A DNA stretch of 64,000 bases, from assembly GCA_030562195.1 (NCBI GenBank), contig JAUJPP010000011.1:7812001-7876000 (forward strand), read 5' to 3'. Both the position numbers and the translations under genes were made by a program. This stretch comes from Nipponacmea schrenckii (Eukaryota; Mollusca; Gastropoda; Lottiidae). The notes beneath the pieces are model-generated. The model was given only the letters and a program-made list of their open reading frames with translations. It did not search any database and had not been told where the DNA came from. Numbering within the stretch: the first letter of the stretch is position 1; every line of letters begins with the position of its first letter. This document shows, in pieces, positions 44,066-55,200 of the stretch.

Positions 44066-44990
44066 ATGCCTAGAAAAAGCAAACATATTTACGGTAAATA
44101 TGTTATAAACAAGTTAGAGTCAGCTGTAACTGCCGTTAAATGCGGTCTGTCATTAAAAAAAAGGCAGCCGAAAAATACGGAATTCCCAAAAGCACCACTC
44201 GGGACCATGCTTCTGGGCGCATTTTGCCCGAAGCACGCTCTGGCCCACCGACTGCAGTCCCAGCAAAGGTGAAGGAGGAGATTGTCGGTAAAGTACTTAA
44301 TGCAGCCGAAATGGGTTTTGGTGTAACCAAACAGCAACTTATTCTCAAAACTGCCAGATATGTCAGACAAGCTAACATTAAAACCCCCTTTAAGAGTGGT
44401 ATACCCGGAGTTAAGTATAAGTGTGAGGTAAGTGTTAAGTGTGTTTCATGTTCAAAGACCGTGAGGAAGAATCAGCATGCCACCAGTTGTGACATAAAGA
44501 TGTGTGAAAGATGGACTCATTTTAAGTGTAATAAAATTATTTCTAAAAGAAGAATTTGTGACATGTGTGAAAGATGGACTCATCTTAAGTGTAATAAAAT
44601 TATTTCTAAAGAAGAATTTGTGACATGTGTGAAAGATGGACTCATCTTAAGTGTAATAAAATTATTTCTAAAGAAGAATTTGTGACATGTGTGAAAGATG
44701 GACTCATCTTAAGTGTAATAAAATTATTTCTAAAGAAGAATACTTTTAGTATGTGGAAAAAGCAGACGAATTTTCGTACACGTGTTGTCACTGTGCTACT
44801 CCATGTGGTAATATTGCGATTACTCCACCCAGGCTCAATTTAACCGAAGTTTCTCATGGTAACTTCTCCATCAACTTATCAAACATTGACGATCTTGTTA
44901 GCAGCAGTATTCCTGAACCAAATGATCTCACCCTCCCAGGTTTTTTCTGTAGAAAATCTCATAGCAAGTGTGTGCCAATTGTAAGATAGA
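44066..44990 (+). pseudogene. Pogo-like transposase N-terminus with PHD-type finger, copy 1
   Basis: The ATG at 44066 lies just after TTTTACAG. The protein starts MPRKSKHIYGKYV and contains a psq-type helix-turn-helix (AAEKYGIPKSTTRDHASG) and the CENP-B-like follow-on (VKEEIVGKVLNAAEMGFGVTKQQL). An A8 run near 44155 puts the two halves of the HTH in different frames. A PHD-type zinc region follows (CVSCSKTVRKNQHATSCD..CERWTHLKC). Its second half is repeated in tandem, and the C-terminal cysteines (YTCCHCATP) come after the array. The catalytic DDE domain is absent. Confidence 0.65.
44500..44745 (+). repeat. 62-bp tandem array inside PHD-finger coding DNA, copy 1
   Basis: About four units of the 62-bp sequence GTGACATGTGTGAAAGATGG..; the first is slightly diverged with a small insertion. 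The unit encodes CERWTHLKCNKIISKEEF. Because 62 is not divisible by three, each unit changes the frame. Confidence 0.9.
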
Positions 44991-45129
44991 CGAAAAACCA
45001 GACATGTGCCTGTTAAATTTATTTTTATCGTCTTTTAAATTTTTTAAATTACCAAATTATTTCAAACATTCCTTGGCTCAAGAAAGGGGAAAAAACTAAG
45101 AAACTTAAAACCTTGGTTAATCCAAGTTA

Positions 45130-45636
45130 AAAATTTAATGTCGACGCATCCTCCCTCCATAAATATTAAAATGTCTCATTTTAAACACAGTGGCGATAAG
45201 CCTGTGGTGATCGCGTTTAAGGCTTCTTCACTCGTACAATACTGCCCTGTTCACACCATGTTGCAATTTCTAGCTATGCGAGGACCCCCTCTCGGTCCAT
45301 TATTCCAATTTCCAGATGGTCATGCAGTATGTAGAAACTTTTTCACTACCCATTTGCAGTCATCTTTAAAATGGGCTGGTCTAGACCCAACTAAATTTAA
45401 AGGTCATAGTTTCAGAATAGGGGGCGCAACCCATGAAGCCATGATGGGATTGAATGACCAACAAATTATGCATATTGGACGATGGAAATCCACAGCCCAA
45501 CAAATTATGCATATTGGACGATGGAAATCCACAGCCTACAAAAGATACATTAGGATCCCTGCCATCTCTTTATAATTTAGTTCTTTTGACAGAGGTTTGT
45601 GCTAGGCCTTATTCTGTGTCGACGCCTGCGGCCTGA
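45130..45636 (+). pseudogene. Tyrosine recombinase fragment (DIRS family), copy 2
   Basis: Close copy of 35350-35800, here with the frameshift at the histidine-rich site absent. It encodes the HxxR (HSFRIGG), GRW and tyrosine (AYKRYIR) boxes in one frame (45138-45575). A 39-bp in-frame tandem duplication (45459-45497 and 45498-45536) doubles the QQIMHIGRWKSTA segment. The box I arginine half is missing. The fragment is fused at 45636 to piggyBac DNA. Confidence 0.85.
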
Positions 45637-46640
45637 AGCACATATGTCTGTTGACGAACAGATAGTACCTCTCAAAGGGCATCATTCATTGAAGGTGTAT
45701 ATGGAGAAAAAGCCTAACAAGTGGGGATACAAAATGTGCTCTGCTGGAGCATCGGGGTATATGCATAAATTTTACGTTCAGGGAGATAACCTCATGACCA
45801 GATTTGGCAGAGGGCATAGGAAAGAGCGGTGAGGTTGTCCTCAATCTGGTGACAAATTTGCCAAGGGAAACCCACATTTACTTCGACAACTATTTTGCCT
45901 CCCCTGACCTTCTCCTTGATCTGAAGAAAAGAGGGTTTCATGCCACTTGCACATTGCGTGCAAATAGACAGAGGCAGTGTCTCACCTTGACAGAAAAACA
46001 GTTCAAGGAGAAAGGCAGGGGTTCTTATGATTACAGATCAGCTGATGGCGTGCTGATTTGTTCTTGGTATGACAACAAGGTTGTGAATGTATCATCCAAC
46101 AAGTGTTCTGTGCATCCAACGGAAGTGAGGTGATATGACCAGAAGACCAAAGAATATATTAATCTTGAGTGCCCTGCCCTCATAAAGTCATACAATAAGT
46201 GTGGGGGGTGTCGACAAGTGCGATATGATGCTCTCCTTGTACCGCATCAAAATGAAGAGCAGAAAATGGTACAGGCTTCTAATATTCCATTTAGTTGACT
46301 TGGCCTGTTCAAATGCATGGCATATTGAGAAGGCAGTGACAGGACAGAGGTCGAAGTATTACAAATTCAAGCTTGTCATTGCTGAATGTCTTGTTCAGGG
46401 AGCTGTAAATCCTCAGCCTACACAGAAATATGCAATGCCCATCATCCCACAAGACATTCGCAGTGCCAAGCATGTGCCTGACCATGTCCGATTTGATGAT
46501 GTCAACCATTTGTCCAGATTAGTAGCAAAGATCCCATAGAATTTCAAGTACCCAAATTGCTTGCGCCGCACTAGGTTCTTCTGTGTTAAGTGCAGGATGT
46601 ACCTCTGTCTTGCTGCTGGCACTGACTGTTTCTATATTTG
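45637..46640 (+). pseudogene. PiggyBac-type transposase, C-terminal two thirds
   Basis: Pieces in three frames: SVDEQIVPLKGHHSLKVYM (45650-45832), YFDNYFASPDLLLDLKKRG (45804-46133) and GGVDKCDMMLSLYRIKMKSRKWY (46201-46539). The three catalytic aspartates of piggyBac transposases appear in these three pieces (VDEQ, FDNYF, GGVDKCD). After the stop, remnants of the C-terminal cysteine-rich domain (CVKCRMYLCL) are readable to about 46640. The N-terminal third is absent, being replaced by the recombinase fragment. Confidence 0.85.
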
Positions 46641-47092
46641 TCACTATATATATATCACTTGGTGGACTAAAAAAACAAATCAGTTGCTCAAGTCATCAAG
46701 AACAAATAGACAATTCTGCTGATTCTGATGGTGCATGTATTTGATGATGATCATTTGTCTCATGATGTGATGTTGAAAAGCTTCATGCAAATATAGTTTT
46801 AGATAGGTTTCGTTTTAGTTTATTGTAGAAGTTTAAAGGTTTCTACATGTATTGTAGTTTAGAGATGGATATAAAGTAGTTTAAAAATGGTTTTACAATT
46901 TTAGCTTTGAAGTCAGTCTTTTAGCATACTATCGCTCCACGTGAATGAACCTCACCTATGTGAGGCAAATAAATCTCCCAAAATTTTTAGGGGGTGACAA
47001 AAAAATGTTTTTTGTTCTAATGACCCAAAAAGAAGTACACTTACCAAAATTAAAATTTTGAAATGATGGGAAAGGGTTCATGCTTTAAAGGG
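46641..47092 (+). other. PiggyBac 3' flank with probable terminal repeat
   Basis: Non-coding. It ends with TGATGGGAAAGGGTTCATGC plus TTTAAAGGG (47064-47092), which in reverse begins CCCTTTAAAGC, the kind of end seen in piggyBac elements. The expected TTAA is not perfect in the flank (TTTATATTAA). The matching 5' end is missing. Confidence 0.4.
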
Positions 47093-48445
47093 TTTATATT
47101 AAGCCTCATGCTGTTCACTTTATCACTGTTCAAGGTTTCAAGTTCCTTCAGTTTTTCGTGGACAAGATATTTTATTGCAGACCTATTATTCAGATGTAAA
47201 TCTACCATGCCCAACTTTGGTATTGGCACGTTTAGAACGGAACAAGACTATTATTCCTATAACAAACACCACTGATAAGACCATTCACATAAAAGCATGT
47301 GACACATTATTTTATGCACAGATAGCTGATATTCCAGCTTGTAACGCTGGCTCTAACACTACGCCTGACACTAACAACGTAACATATCAAAATGTTCGTG
47401 AATCAATTGATCTTTCTAAGTCTGTTCTAAATACACAGCAAAAATAATCATTCTATCAAATATTACATAAATATCACGAAGCATTCAGTTTCAAAGGTGA
47501 AAAAAGGTCACTGCCCCTCCTGTTCAAGTAGATATTGAAGTAGATACTATTTATCCATTTTACATCTGTCCTTTTACAGCTACAGAGTCTGAAAGAGCAG
47601 TTATTGACAAGGAACTATAGAAATTAGTTTCATTAGGTATTTTGGCTATTGGTTATCAGCCATACACAAGTCCAGTTCTAGTTCTTCCTAAGAAAAGCTC
47701 AAACGACAAAAGAGTTGTTGTCGATTTCTGATATCTGAATTCTAAAATCAAAAGATACAACCACCCATTTCCATTGGTTACTGAAAGTCTAAAACGTATT
47801 GGACATTCTTCCCCTACAGTACTTTCTTGTATAGATCCCAAATCTGCATTCTTTTCCCTACCACTTTCTCCAACTGCACAACAATACACAGGAATTTCCT
47901 CATGCACAGGAGGAAACATTATTAGACTTGCACAAGGATTATCAATCTCACCAGCAAATTTTTAATCAACAGTTGATGATGTTCTCTCAACTTTTGCATA
48001 GCACATCATGATGATGATATCATTGTATTTTCCAAAGATGTACACAAACATTAACTACATAGTAACCAAGTATTAGCAGCTCTCATAAAATAAGGACTTA
48101 AATTGCTCCAAACAAATGTAATTTCTTTAGGACATCAGTCATATACATGGGTCATTACCTCTCAATTAACAATGAACATCTACTTACCATCAAACCTTTA
48201 TCAGATAGATGTCAAAAGATCTTAAATTTACCAATTCCTAAAACTAGTCGAGAAGTAAAGCATTTCATAGGTGCAGTAACATATATTGCAAATTTTCTGC
48301 CCAAATTACAAGAAATATTAAAACCATTGCACCAAATGTATAATAACAAATATGACACATTTGAATGGACAAATGAACACACACTAGCCTTCAATAATGT
48401 TAAACAATTATTAATTGAACCTCCAATATTATATACTCTATAAAA
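47093..48445 (+). pseudogene. Ty3/Gypsy pol fragment, copy 2
   Basis: The region 47120-47447 reads as the spacer between protease and RT (CPTLVLARLERNKTIIPITN). RT follows in shifting frames (PYTSPVLVLPKKSS; NHPFPLVTESLKRIGHSSP; SCIDPKSAFFSLPLS with motif A). A short break near 47965 loses motif B and C. The frame 48147-48443 is the connection region. Part of it is duplicated at 43218-43840. Confidence 0.75.
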
Positions 48446-48683
48446 AAAAAAAAAATTCGAGAATCTGTGTATTTCTTGCCACAAACAAATACTACACATT
48501 AAAAAAAAAACAGTGGACCAATATACCCCAAGTTTAAAACAGACTTATGGGTATTTTTGTCCACTTTTTTCCTGTATGATAAAAATTTTTGCATCAATAA
48601 ATTTACATTTCACGAGAGTATCTTCTTTTTTGTTATTAAAATTAAAATTGAAATCAAACACGCGTTATTCTTTTTTTTACAGA

Positions 48684-49735
48684 ATGCCTAGAAAGAGCAA
48701 ACACATTTACGGTAAATATGTTATAAACAAGTTAGAGTCAGCTGTAACTGCCGTTAAATGCGGTCTGTCATTAAAAAAAAGGCAGCCGAAAAATACGGAA
48801 TTCCCAAAAGCACCACTAGGGACCATGCTTCTGGGCGCATTTTGCCCGGAGCACGCTCTGGCCCACCGACTGCAGTCCCAGCAAAGGTGAAGGAGGAGAT
48901 TGTCGGTAAAGTACTAAATGCAGCCGAAATGGGTTTTGGTGTAACCAAACAGCAACTTATTTTCAAAACTGCCAGATATGTCAGACAAGCTAACATTAAA
49001 ACCCCCTTTAAGAGTGGTATACCCGGAGTTAAGTATAAGTGTGAGGTAAGTGTTAAGTGTGTTTCATGTTCAAAGACCGTGAGGAAGAATCAGCATGCCA
49101 CCAGTTGTGACATGTGTGAAAGATGGACTCATCTTAAGTGTAATAAAATTATTTCTAAAGAAGAATTTGTGACATGTGTGAAAGATGGACTCATCTTAAG
49201 TGTAATAAAATTATTTCTAAAGAAGAATTTGTGACATGTGTGAAAGATGGACTCATCTTAAGTGTAATAAAATTATTTCTACAGAAGAATTTGTGACATG
49301 TGTGAAAGATGGACTCATCTTAAGTGTAATAAAATTATTTCTAAAGAAGAATTTGTGACGTGTGTGAAAGATGGACTCATCTTAAGTTATGTGTAATAAA
49401 ATTATTTCTAAAGAAGAATTTGTGACATGTGTGAAAGATGGACTCATCTTAAGTGTAATAAAATTCTTTCTAAAGAAGAATACTTTTAGTATGTGGAAAA
49501 AGCAGACGCATTTTCGTACACGTGTTGTCACTATGCTACTCCATATGATAATATTGCGATTACTTCACCCAGGCTCAATTTAACTGAAGTTTCTCATGGT
49601 AACTTCTCCATCAACTTATCTAACATTGACGATCTTGTTAGCAGCATTTCTGCTGAACCAAATTATCTCTCACCCTCCCAGGTTTTTTTCTGTAGAAAAT
49701 CTCATAGCAAGTGTGTTTGTGTGCCAATTGTAAGA
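48684..49735 (+). pseudogene. Pogo-like transposase N-terminus with PHD-type finger, copy 2
   Basis: Same structure as 44066-44990, including the identical A8 frame break, so that break predates the duplication. The HTH and the first half of the PHD-type finger are the same. The tandem array in the finger is longer. The C-terminal part (SYTCCHYATP) has lost one cysteine through a Tyr change. No DDE domain. Confidence 0.65.
49108..49485 (+). repeat. 62-bp tandem array inside PHD-finger coding DNA, copy 2
   Basis: About six units of the same 62-bp sequence as in copy 1. One unit carries a short TTAT insertion near 49386, and single-base changes mark others (ACAGAAG, GACGTGTG). Confidence 0.9.
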
Positions 49736-49739
49736 TAGA

Positions 49740-50096
49740 CGAAAAACCAGACATGTGCCTGTTAAACACTGCGTAAGTATTTAAGGACTATTAAAAAGTT
49801 ATGCCTATTATGCCACACATCTTTTAATATTATGGCTATCTATGCAGTCATTATTCCAAGTTTTTGGCTATGCTAAGTACCCCCTTTACAAAGTTTTTGG
49901 CTATCTATGCAGCCATTATTCAAGGTTTTGACTATCTAAGCATCCAAATTTCTCGGATATACACAGCCATATTTTATACGGTTATTCTCATCAAAGTATA
50001 CCTAATTGCATTTCTTTTATTTTATTTCAAGTCTATAATTCGTTGGCCGTCTATGTGGTCCAAATGCTTATTGTTATATATCATTCCCCTTTTCAG
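49740..50096. other. Non-coding stretch with short imperfect repeat
   Basis: The phrase TTGGCTATCTATGCAG plus flank appears near 49832 and 49895. No gene seen. Confidence 0.4.
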
Positions 50097-50102
50097 GTAT
50101 GA

Positions 50103-50489
50103 GTGGGAGGCAATCTGTTCGACGGAGGACCAAGCGGCTTATTCCACGTCAGCCTCGCCAAAGTAAGATCCCACGCCTCATCTCAACATCAAATTCGTCG
50201 CTTGAACTCGTAAATGATTGCCAGCAACCTAGTGGAAGTCAACTAAGGCCAAATCAAGTGGAAGTCAACTAAGGCCAAATCAAACTGTGGACATTGAAGC
50301 TATTCTTTCGAAATGCATTACTGCTGTCTTATCGACCATTACAGCCACTGTTAGGGCAGCTTTACGACCCAACACAAAAATCCATAGTGCACCAAAGTTT
50401 TTAGAGACAAGTTCTGTGCTGCCTCCGATTGAACAAGAACGCACAACTCAAGATCGCCGATATTTTAAATCAGAAAGAAAGTGTAGGTA
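50103..50489 (+). pseudogene. Unrecognised exon broken by a 26-bp tandem duplication
   Basis: CTTTTCAG ends at 50098 and an ATG follows at 50101-50103 (MSGRQSVRRRTKRLIPRQ). The N-terminus is basic and serine-rich, like the gag starts of the DIRS elements in this window. A 26-bp tandem duplication near 50230-50282 introduces a stop. Beyond it the frame 50287-50489 continues, with a possible donor (AGGTAGGT) at its end. Function unknown; a DIRS-type gag start is one possibility. Confidence 0.35.
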
Positions 50490-52250
50490 GGTTTGAAACG
50501 AACATCGTTAAACCTTAAAATTTAAGTCTATGATTTTGGCCGATGAATTCATAGAATTTTCTTGTCTAATTGTTGGTGCTTCCAGGTCAGAGACTCGATA
50601 TGCAATGATCGAGAAGCAAGGGCAGTTATCATTGTCAAAAGTAAATCCTGAAACAGAGTTTATATCATTTGCATTCCTTAGTATATTACAATAAGTCAAA
50701 TCTCCCGGTAATTCCTTTCGTGCTCCCCGAAATGTCAAATATTGTTATGATTCAATAACACCGGATGTCAAGGCACCCAGAGTAGGCAATCATGTCATGT
50801 CAAAGAACCACGGAAGACAGCAGACAAAACATCCACTAACCAAAAACCGAAAACATCCAGTGGTAATAAATCAACCCCACATTGAAAGCAATTCCAATTC
50901 TTTGCAATATCAATCATATTGATGTAGTCCCAGTCACTTCCAGGTTCTATGGGTTAGACATTAAACTTGTCGAGAGGGTTGAAAAACTTTTACAGGACTG
51001 GAATCGTAGAAATTGTTGATGAAGGATTAAAATTTCAAGAATTGTTGTTTTCTTGTGTCTAAGTCACCCTGCTTTACCTTATATTACCCAAGTATTAAGA
51101 ATCTCTAAACATTTCGTGATTTTTCGTATTAAGTCAAATCTTCAATCTTAATTTCTGCAAAAGTTACAAATTGTCACTTGCGACCTTTTGATGCGCATGG
51201 GACGATGCAGCGATAATAGATATCGCGATTGTAGAGGGGTGGTTTTGAGTTGTTTACAAGGCTTTGAAAAAAAAAATCAACAGACGCAATTCGTACCCTC
51301 ACCCATTTATTGACAACCCATTGGCACGATTTAATACAAATTTCTTGTACAGCCTTATTGATCTCCGTGAAAATATTTTTTTTTAATTAAACGCGGGCTC
51401 GATTTTCGAGTGCAGAAGAATAAGTCCGTGAAAATATTTTTTTTTTTTAATTAAACGCGGGCTAGATTTTCGAGTGCAGAAGAATAAGTACAAACTTCAC
51501 TGATATGGGGATACACTTGCTGTTATTTTTAAGAATAAGTCTCACTTGTATAACAGTGCCGTACTTTCTCGTTTAAACTATGCAAGATACTTAGCGTAGC
51601 AGACCCTCGAATCCTTAATTTGGTTCACTGTCCTATCATTCTACATGAATAAATAGGACAAAGAAATGGAGGATATAATATTTATTTCCTGAAAAATGTT
51701 CTAATACAAATAACAATTATTAAGATAATCTAAAAATAACACAAAACATAAAATCAGGGAATTTATTCAATGCTTAATAGCCTATTTAATGAAGGGGCTT
51801 AAATTTTATCGGATTATACAAGGATTATGTTTTATGTAACCAGATAAGTCCAATACTGATGGACTACAGTTACAATAATATTCCTAGATGGCTTCCTGCA
51901 TAATTCCTCGATAAAATCCATTACAGTTTTATTATCATTGTAGAAGAAAGAAAGTATTAGAATAAGGGAAGGATATAAAGTTTGCTAGAAAGCAACAGAA
52001 AATTTGTGGTATTGCATTATTATTCCACATGTAATAGAGAAAAAAACAGCTTTTTTTCTTTCATTGTCAAATTGCATCTGGTAACTAATTACTAATTAAC
52101 TGGCCTATATTATCTAGGTCATCCTATTTTATTTTAGTTAAGGGAGGTAACTTTTATTTTTTTAATAGACCTTATTCACGTTTCGTTCCGAGAAAATCCA
52201 AAACGAGGCTCATAACGCATGAAAATGAAAGTAGACAAAGGAAAACAAAT
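50490..52250. other. Long non-coding stretch
   Basis: No gene is recognised over 1.7 kb. The only clear structure is the 61-bp tandem duplication listed separately. The last 60 bp before 52251 precede the next gene's ATG and may hold its 5' UTR. Confidence 0.4.
51364..51488 (+). repeat. 61-bp tandem duplication
   Basis: Two copies of a unit starting TCCGTGAAAATA and ending GTGCAGAAGAATAAG (51364-51424 and 51425-51488). They differ in the length of the T run and in one base (GGGCTC versus GGGCTA). Confidence 0.85.
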
Positions 52251-53310
52251 ATGGCATCAGGTCTTTGTGATCCCTGTTGGACGAGTAATTTAAGCCATGT
52301 TCCAAACATTTCAATGAATGATGTTGTTTCAATCATTCAGAAACACTCAAAAGTACCGAATAAACACATCGACCAGGGATATAAGTTTTTCCATGGGTCA
52401 TACGTGCATAATATCGAAGGTGAGTTCAAAGGTCGAGTTTTACCAACCCGACCGTGTCAAATTGTTATTGTTAAAAATACGTACACATGGAATTGTACTC
52501 CGACCACTTTCTGATGTAAAGTTTGTGAAACCAAAGCCATTTAAAATGCAATCAGAACAGTGTGTCTGTAGTACTTTGTATAATCCAATCAATACAGCAT
52601 TTCCAGACATTGATTTCATGACAACTTAAACAAAACCTGCCTTTAATTGACACTTATAATCAACTTAATCCAGTTCTACCAGATGACTTTACAAGTTTGG
52701 ACACTAAAATTACAGCTTTTGGAAGTGCTTTATTAGGAAGTTCACTAGTTCACCAGTTGCCAGAACCTAAATCAGATGGAACTATTATTCAAATTAGTGA
52801 TGGAAGTGGTTTTCCAACCTTACCTTTTCAAACTCATAATTTGGAATGTCCGTACAGTTTTGTAATGACTGGAAATGAACAATTATTCATGACTGGAATC
52901 AGTGTGACACACGAACAAGCTGAAGAAATTGAGCAGGTCCAGAATGGCACAAATTGAGACGTAAACTTTGACATCATCTACTTTCTAAGACATTGTGATA
53001 AGAAAAAAGGATTTTGAATCTTTAACAGACCGGCTTACTTCAACACGAAAACTTCAAACTCAGGCCATGAAACATGGAATTGAAAATGAAAAAATGCTGT
53101 GTTGGAGTATGCAATACACAAGAATGTTAATGTGAAGACTTGTGGTTTTATTGTAAACCCAGATGCTCCTTTTTTAGGAAGTTCACCAGACAGGGTCATT
53201 TATGATCCAAATGAGCTTAGCTGTTATGGGGTTTTGGAAGTTAAGTGCCCGATGAAGGACACATTTAGGGATGCTCAGTTCTTGAAGGAAAACCCAAATG
53301 GCAGTTAGAA
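52251..53310 (+). pseudogene. YqaJ/lambda-exonuclease-like nuclease gene, truncated and frameshifted
   Basis: The ATG at 52251 (MASGLCDPCWTSN) begins an N-terminal region like those of invertebrate YqaJ-domain proteins (GYKFFHGSYVHNI). Frames then shift near 52490, 52628 and 52960-53098. The nuclease part at 53099-53308 has CGFIVNPDAPFLGSSPDRVIYDP and GVLEVKCP, the PD-(D/E)XK-type core of the family. The preceding helix (MKHGIENEKM) is in another frame. Just after LEVKCP the gene is cut by a LINE 3' tail. Such genes are widespread in mobile-element-rich invertebrate genomes. Not functional here. Confidence 0.7.
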
Positions 53311-53460
53311 CCTACTAACCTACAAGTTCATTAATCAATACATTAAAACAAAAATTATCACAGAAACCCCAACAAGGGCGACAAAACAATGCTAAAAACA
53401 AATTGCAAAATCTTAACTTCTCACTTAGAACATACAGTAATGCATGCATAAATCATAACA
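53311..53460 (-). mobile_element. LINE 3' tail (same family as 22129-22546)
   Basis: The segment from about 53335 (ATTATCACAGAAACCCCAAC and neighbours) matches the tail at 22225-22275. It is truncated very early and lies next to the nuclease fragment. Target-site duplications were not identified. Confidence 0.6.
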
Positions 53461-53980
53461 AAACTTTCCCCCACATTGAACAAAGCTCCATTTGATCAAA
53501 GGGATGGAGGGTATCTTGTTTTGTCTACTTTCACTTTAGGCTATTCATCTATTGTTTATATTGGGAACTTCTACTGAATTCAAACTTCAAAACGCGTTAT
53601 TTCAGCTTGTATGACAATATTTACAAAACATAGACCTATTTTTTTTTATCTATGTCTTTAAAAAAAAAAAGATATCTGCAACAAACTAGAACTATGCATT
53701 ATCTCAAAGCTGTCATCGTTTTCTAATTGTGCTGTCCGAATTTCTTACATCATTGTCATTTTATTTTTCTATGTGCCGTAACGTAAACATTACCTTAAAT
53801 AGAGGAGCTTCATCTCGCCGTATTTTTACCAACCACATCTTCTTTCGATTCGGATCAGTTTGAATACTGTGGAAGGACAGTGATTTGTTATATCTGGAAT
53901 CATTTGTGCACTTCGGATAAGATAATGATAAGAAGCCATGTTTTCTGTAGTGTTTGCGTTATCAGCCTCGCTTTGAATCC
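53461..53980. other. Non-coding stretch
   Basis: No gene or known repeat is seen. Includes T-rich and A-rich runs near 53640-53670. Confidence 0.4.
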
Positions 53981-54070
53981 AATATGGCAGACGCGTGATA
54001 TCGGCCTATTGGATAAAGAGGAGAGATGGGACAGATGGACACCAAAAACTACATTCCTGAAGGCGCGTCA
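53981..54070 (+). repeat. 90-bp direct repeat, copy 1
   Basis: Identical over 90 bp to 63143-63232 (AATATGGCAGACGCGTGATA at the start). It lies upstream of the SGNH exon. It includes ATGGGACAGATGG, which in the other copy opens a reading frame leading into a transposase. Confidence 0.9.
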
Positions 54071-54168
54071 TTTATCGTATATTTTTGGTTCCGTATGGTT
54101 ATTATTTTAGTAGGCACTTGCAAGTTTTTTATTGTAGTGTTCGCAGTATACTTCCATCACGACTCGTA

Positions 54169-54605
54169 ATGGCGGGTGACAATGTACTGACCTCAAATTG
54201 CTCCATTCCATCTTTGTTTTCGGTGAATTCGTCTGCAACTAATTTCTTACCTTCTCGTCCGGTAAATATAGCAGTTTACGAGTCATCATACATTAAAAGA
54301 TTGGCTCAGTTCCTTCGTGATTATCATCATCCCAATTTCGATTTGGATGTACGTTTGTGTCGTATTTTTTGTTGGGGAAATGGCGGGCTTTGTGTTGTTA
54401 ATGACTTGTTTAATAGACTTTCCGCTGCTAGCTCTCGATTTGCAAATATGGATATAGTCATTTTACACATCGGTTCGAATGATGTGGCGAATCCAGATTT
54501 AGATTTATGTGTTTTGGCGGATAACATTCTTGTGTATGCAAATAACATATTACGACAATGGTCACTGAGAAGCGTTATTATTAGTCAACTTCTTCCTCGC
54601 CAGGT
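54169..54605 (+). pseudogene. SGNH-hydrolase-like protein, N-terminal half
   Basis: ATG at 54169 (MAGDNVLTSN). The block I region reads VNIAVYESSYIKRL, where the usual Gly-Asp before the catalytic Ser is replaced by Glu-Ser. Block III is intact as ILHIGSNDVANPDLDL. The end of this half is SVIISQLLPRQ. The remaining C-terminal part with the Asp-His pair is found at 60556-60785. SGNH domains are known from some Ngaro/DIRS-type elements. Because the first block is altered, hydrolase activity is doubtful. Confidence 0.65.
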
Positions 54606-54661
54606 GGAGCCTTATACGGAAACGGGAGATGACCTAACTACTCCTAGGCCTTGCCCAAAGC

Positions 54662-54850
54662 GTGTACATACTCCCATCATCAGATACAACTCCTAAATCA
54701 AAGTCATTAAAAAGTGAACATATTAAGGCCATGAAGGATATGCAAGATGTTGGTCAACAGATGTTAAATGACATAAAAAGAATGCATGAAGAAAAAATGC
54801 GTAAATTTGATAGATTTCTAGATATTTTAGACAAGGGTTTCAACAAATAA
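54662..54850 (+). CDS. C-terminal part of a Harbinger Myb/SANT-like accessory protein
   Basis: 62 residues: a polar lead and then a charged helix (MKDMQDVGQQMLNDIKRMHEEKMRKFDRFLDIL). This is the usual C-terminus of the trihelix/Myb-like partner that helps Harbinger transposase enter the nucleus and bind DNA. The DNA-binding domain is absent upstream. The orientation opposite to the transposase is as expected. Confidence 0.45.
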   Translation: MYILPSSDTTPKSKSLKSEHIKAMKDMQDVGQQMLNDIKRMHEEKMRKFDRFLDILDKGFNK

Positions 54851-54966
54851 ATAAGCACTGATGATTTGTATTTGTATTGTTCCATGATTTTTATTATTGT
54901 TTCAAAAATCATATTTGAAAAGAGCAAAACATGCCTAGAATTTTACTTGCCAAAGTATGGACTTCT

Positions 54967-55200
54967 GTTTTTTAATTTGTTTGTTATAAATCAAGTGAGA
55001 TTTCTTGAGATTTTAATTTGTTGATGTTATAAATCAAGTGAGATTTCCTGAGATTTTTTTTTTTTGTAATTTGTTGATGTTATAAATCAAGTGATATTTC
55101 ATGAGATTTCTAATTTTGTTAATTGTTTATTTGTTATAAATGAAGTGTTTTTCATCAGGTTTCTTTTTTTGTTAATTTTTTTTGTTATGAATAAAGTTTT
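54967..55200 (+). repeat. Degenerate tandem repeat, about 55-60 bp unit
   Basis: About four to five units around the phrase TTGTTATAAATCAAGTGAGATTTC, decaying to the right. They lie between the two Harbinger genes. Confidence 0.75.

Noticed and set aside
44089..44378. Minus-strand frames opposite the pogo-like gene, repeated at 48754-48996
   Set aside because: Shadows of the helix-turn-helix coding region; they show no domain of their own.
49108..49485. Possible CRISPR-like array of direct repeats
   Set aside because: Units are head to tail without spacers, lie in coding DNA, and the genome is eukaryotic.
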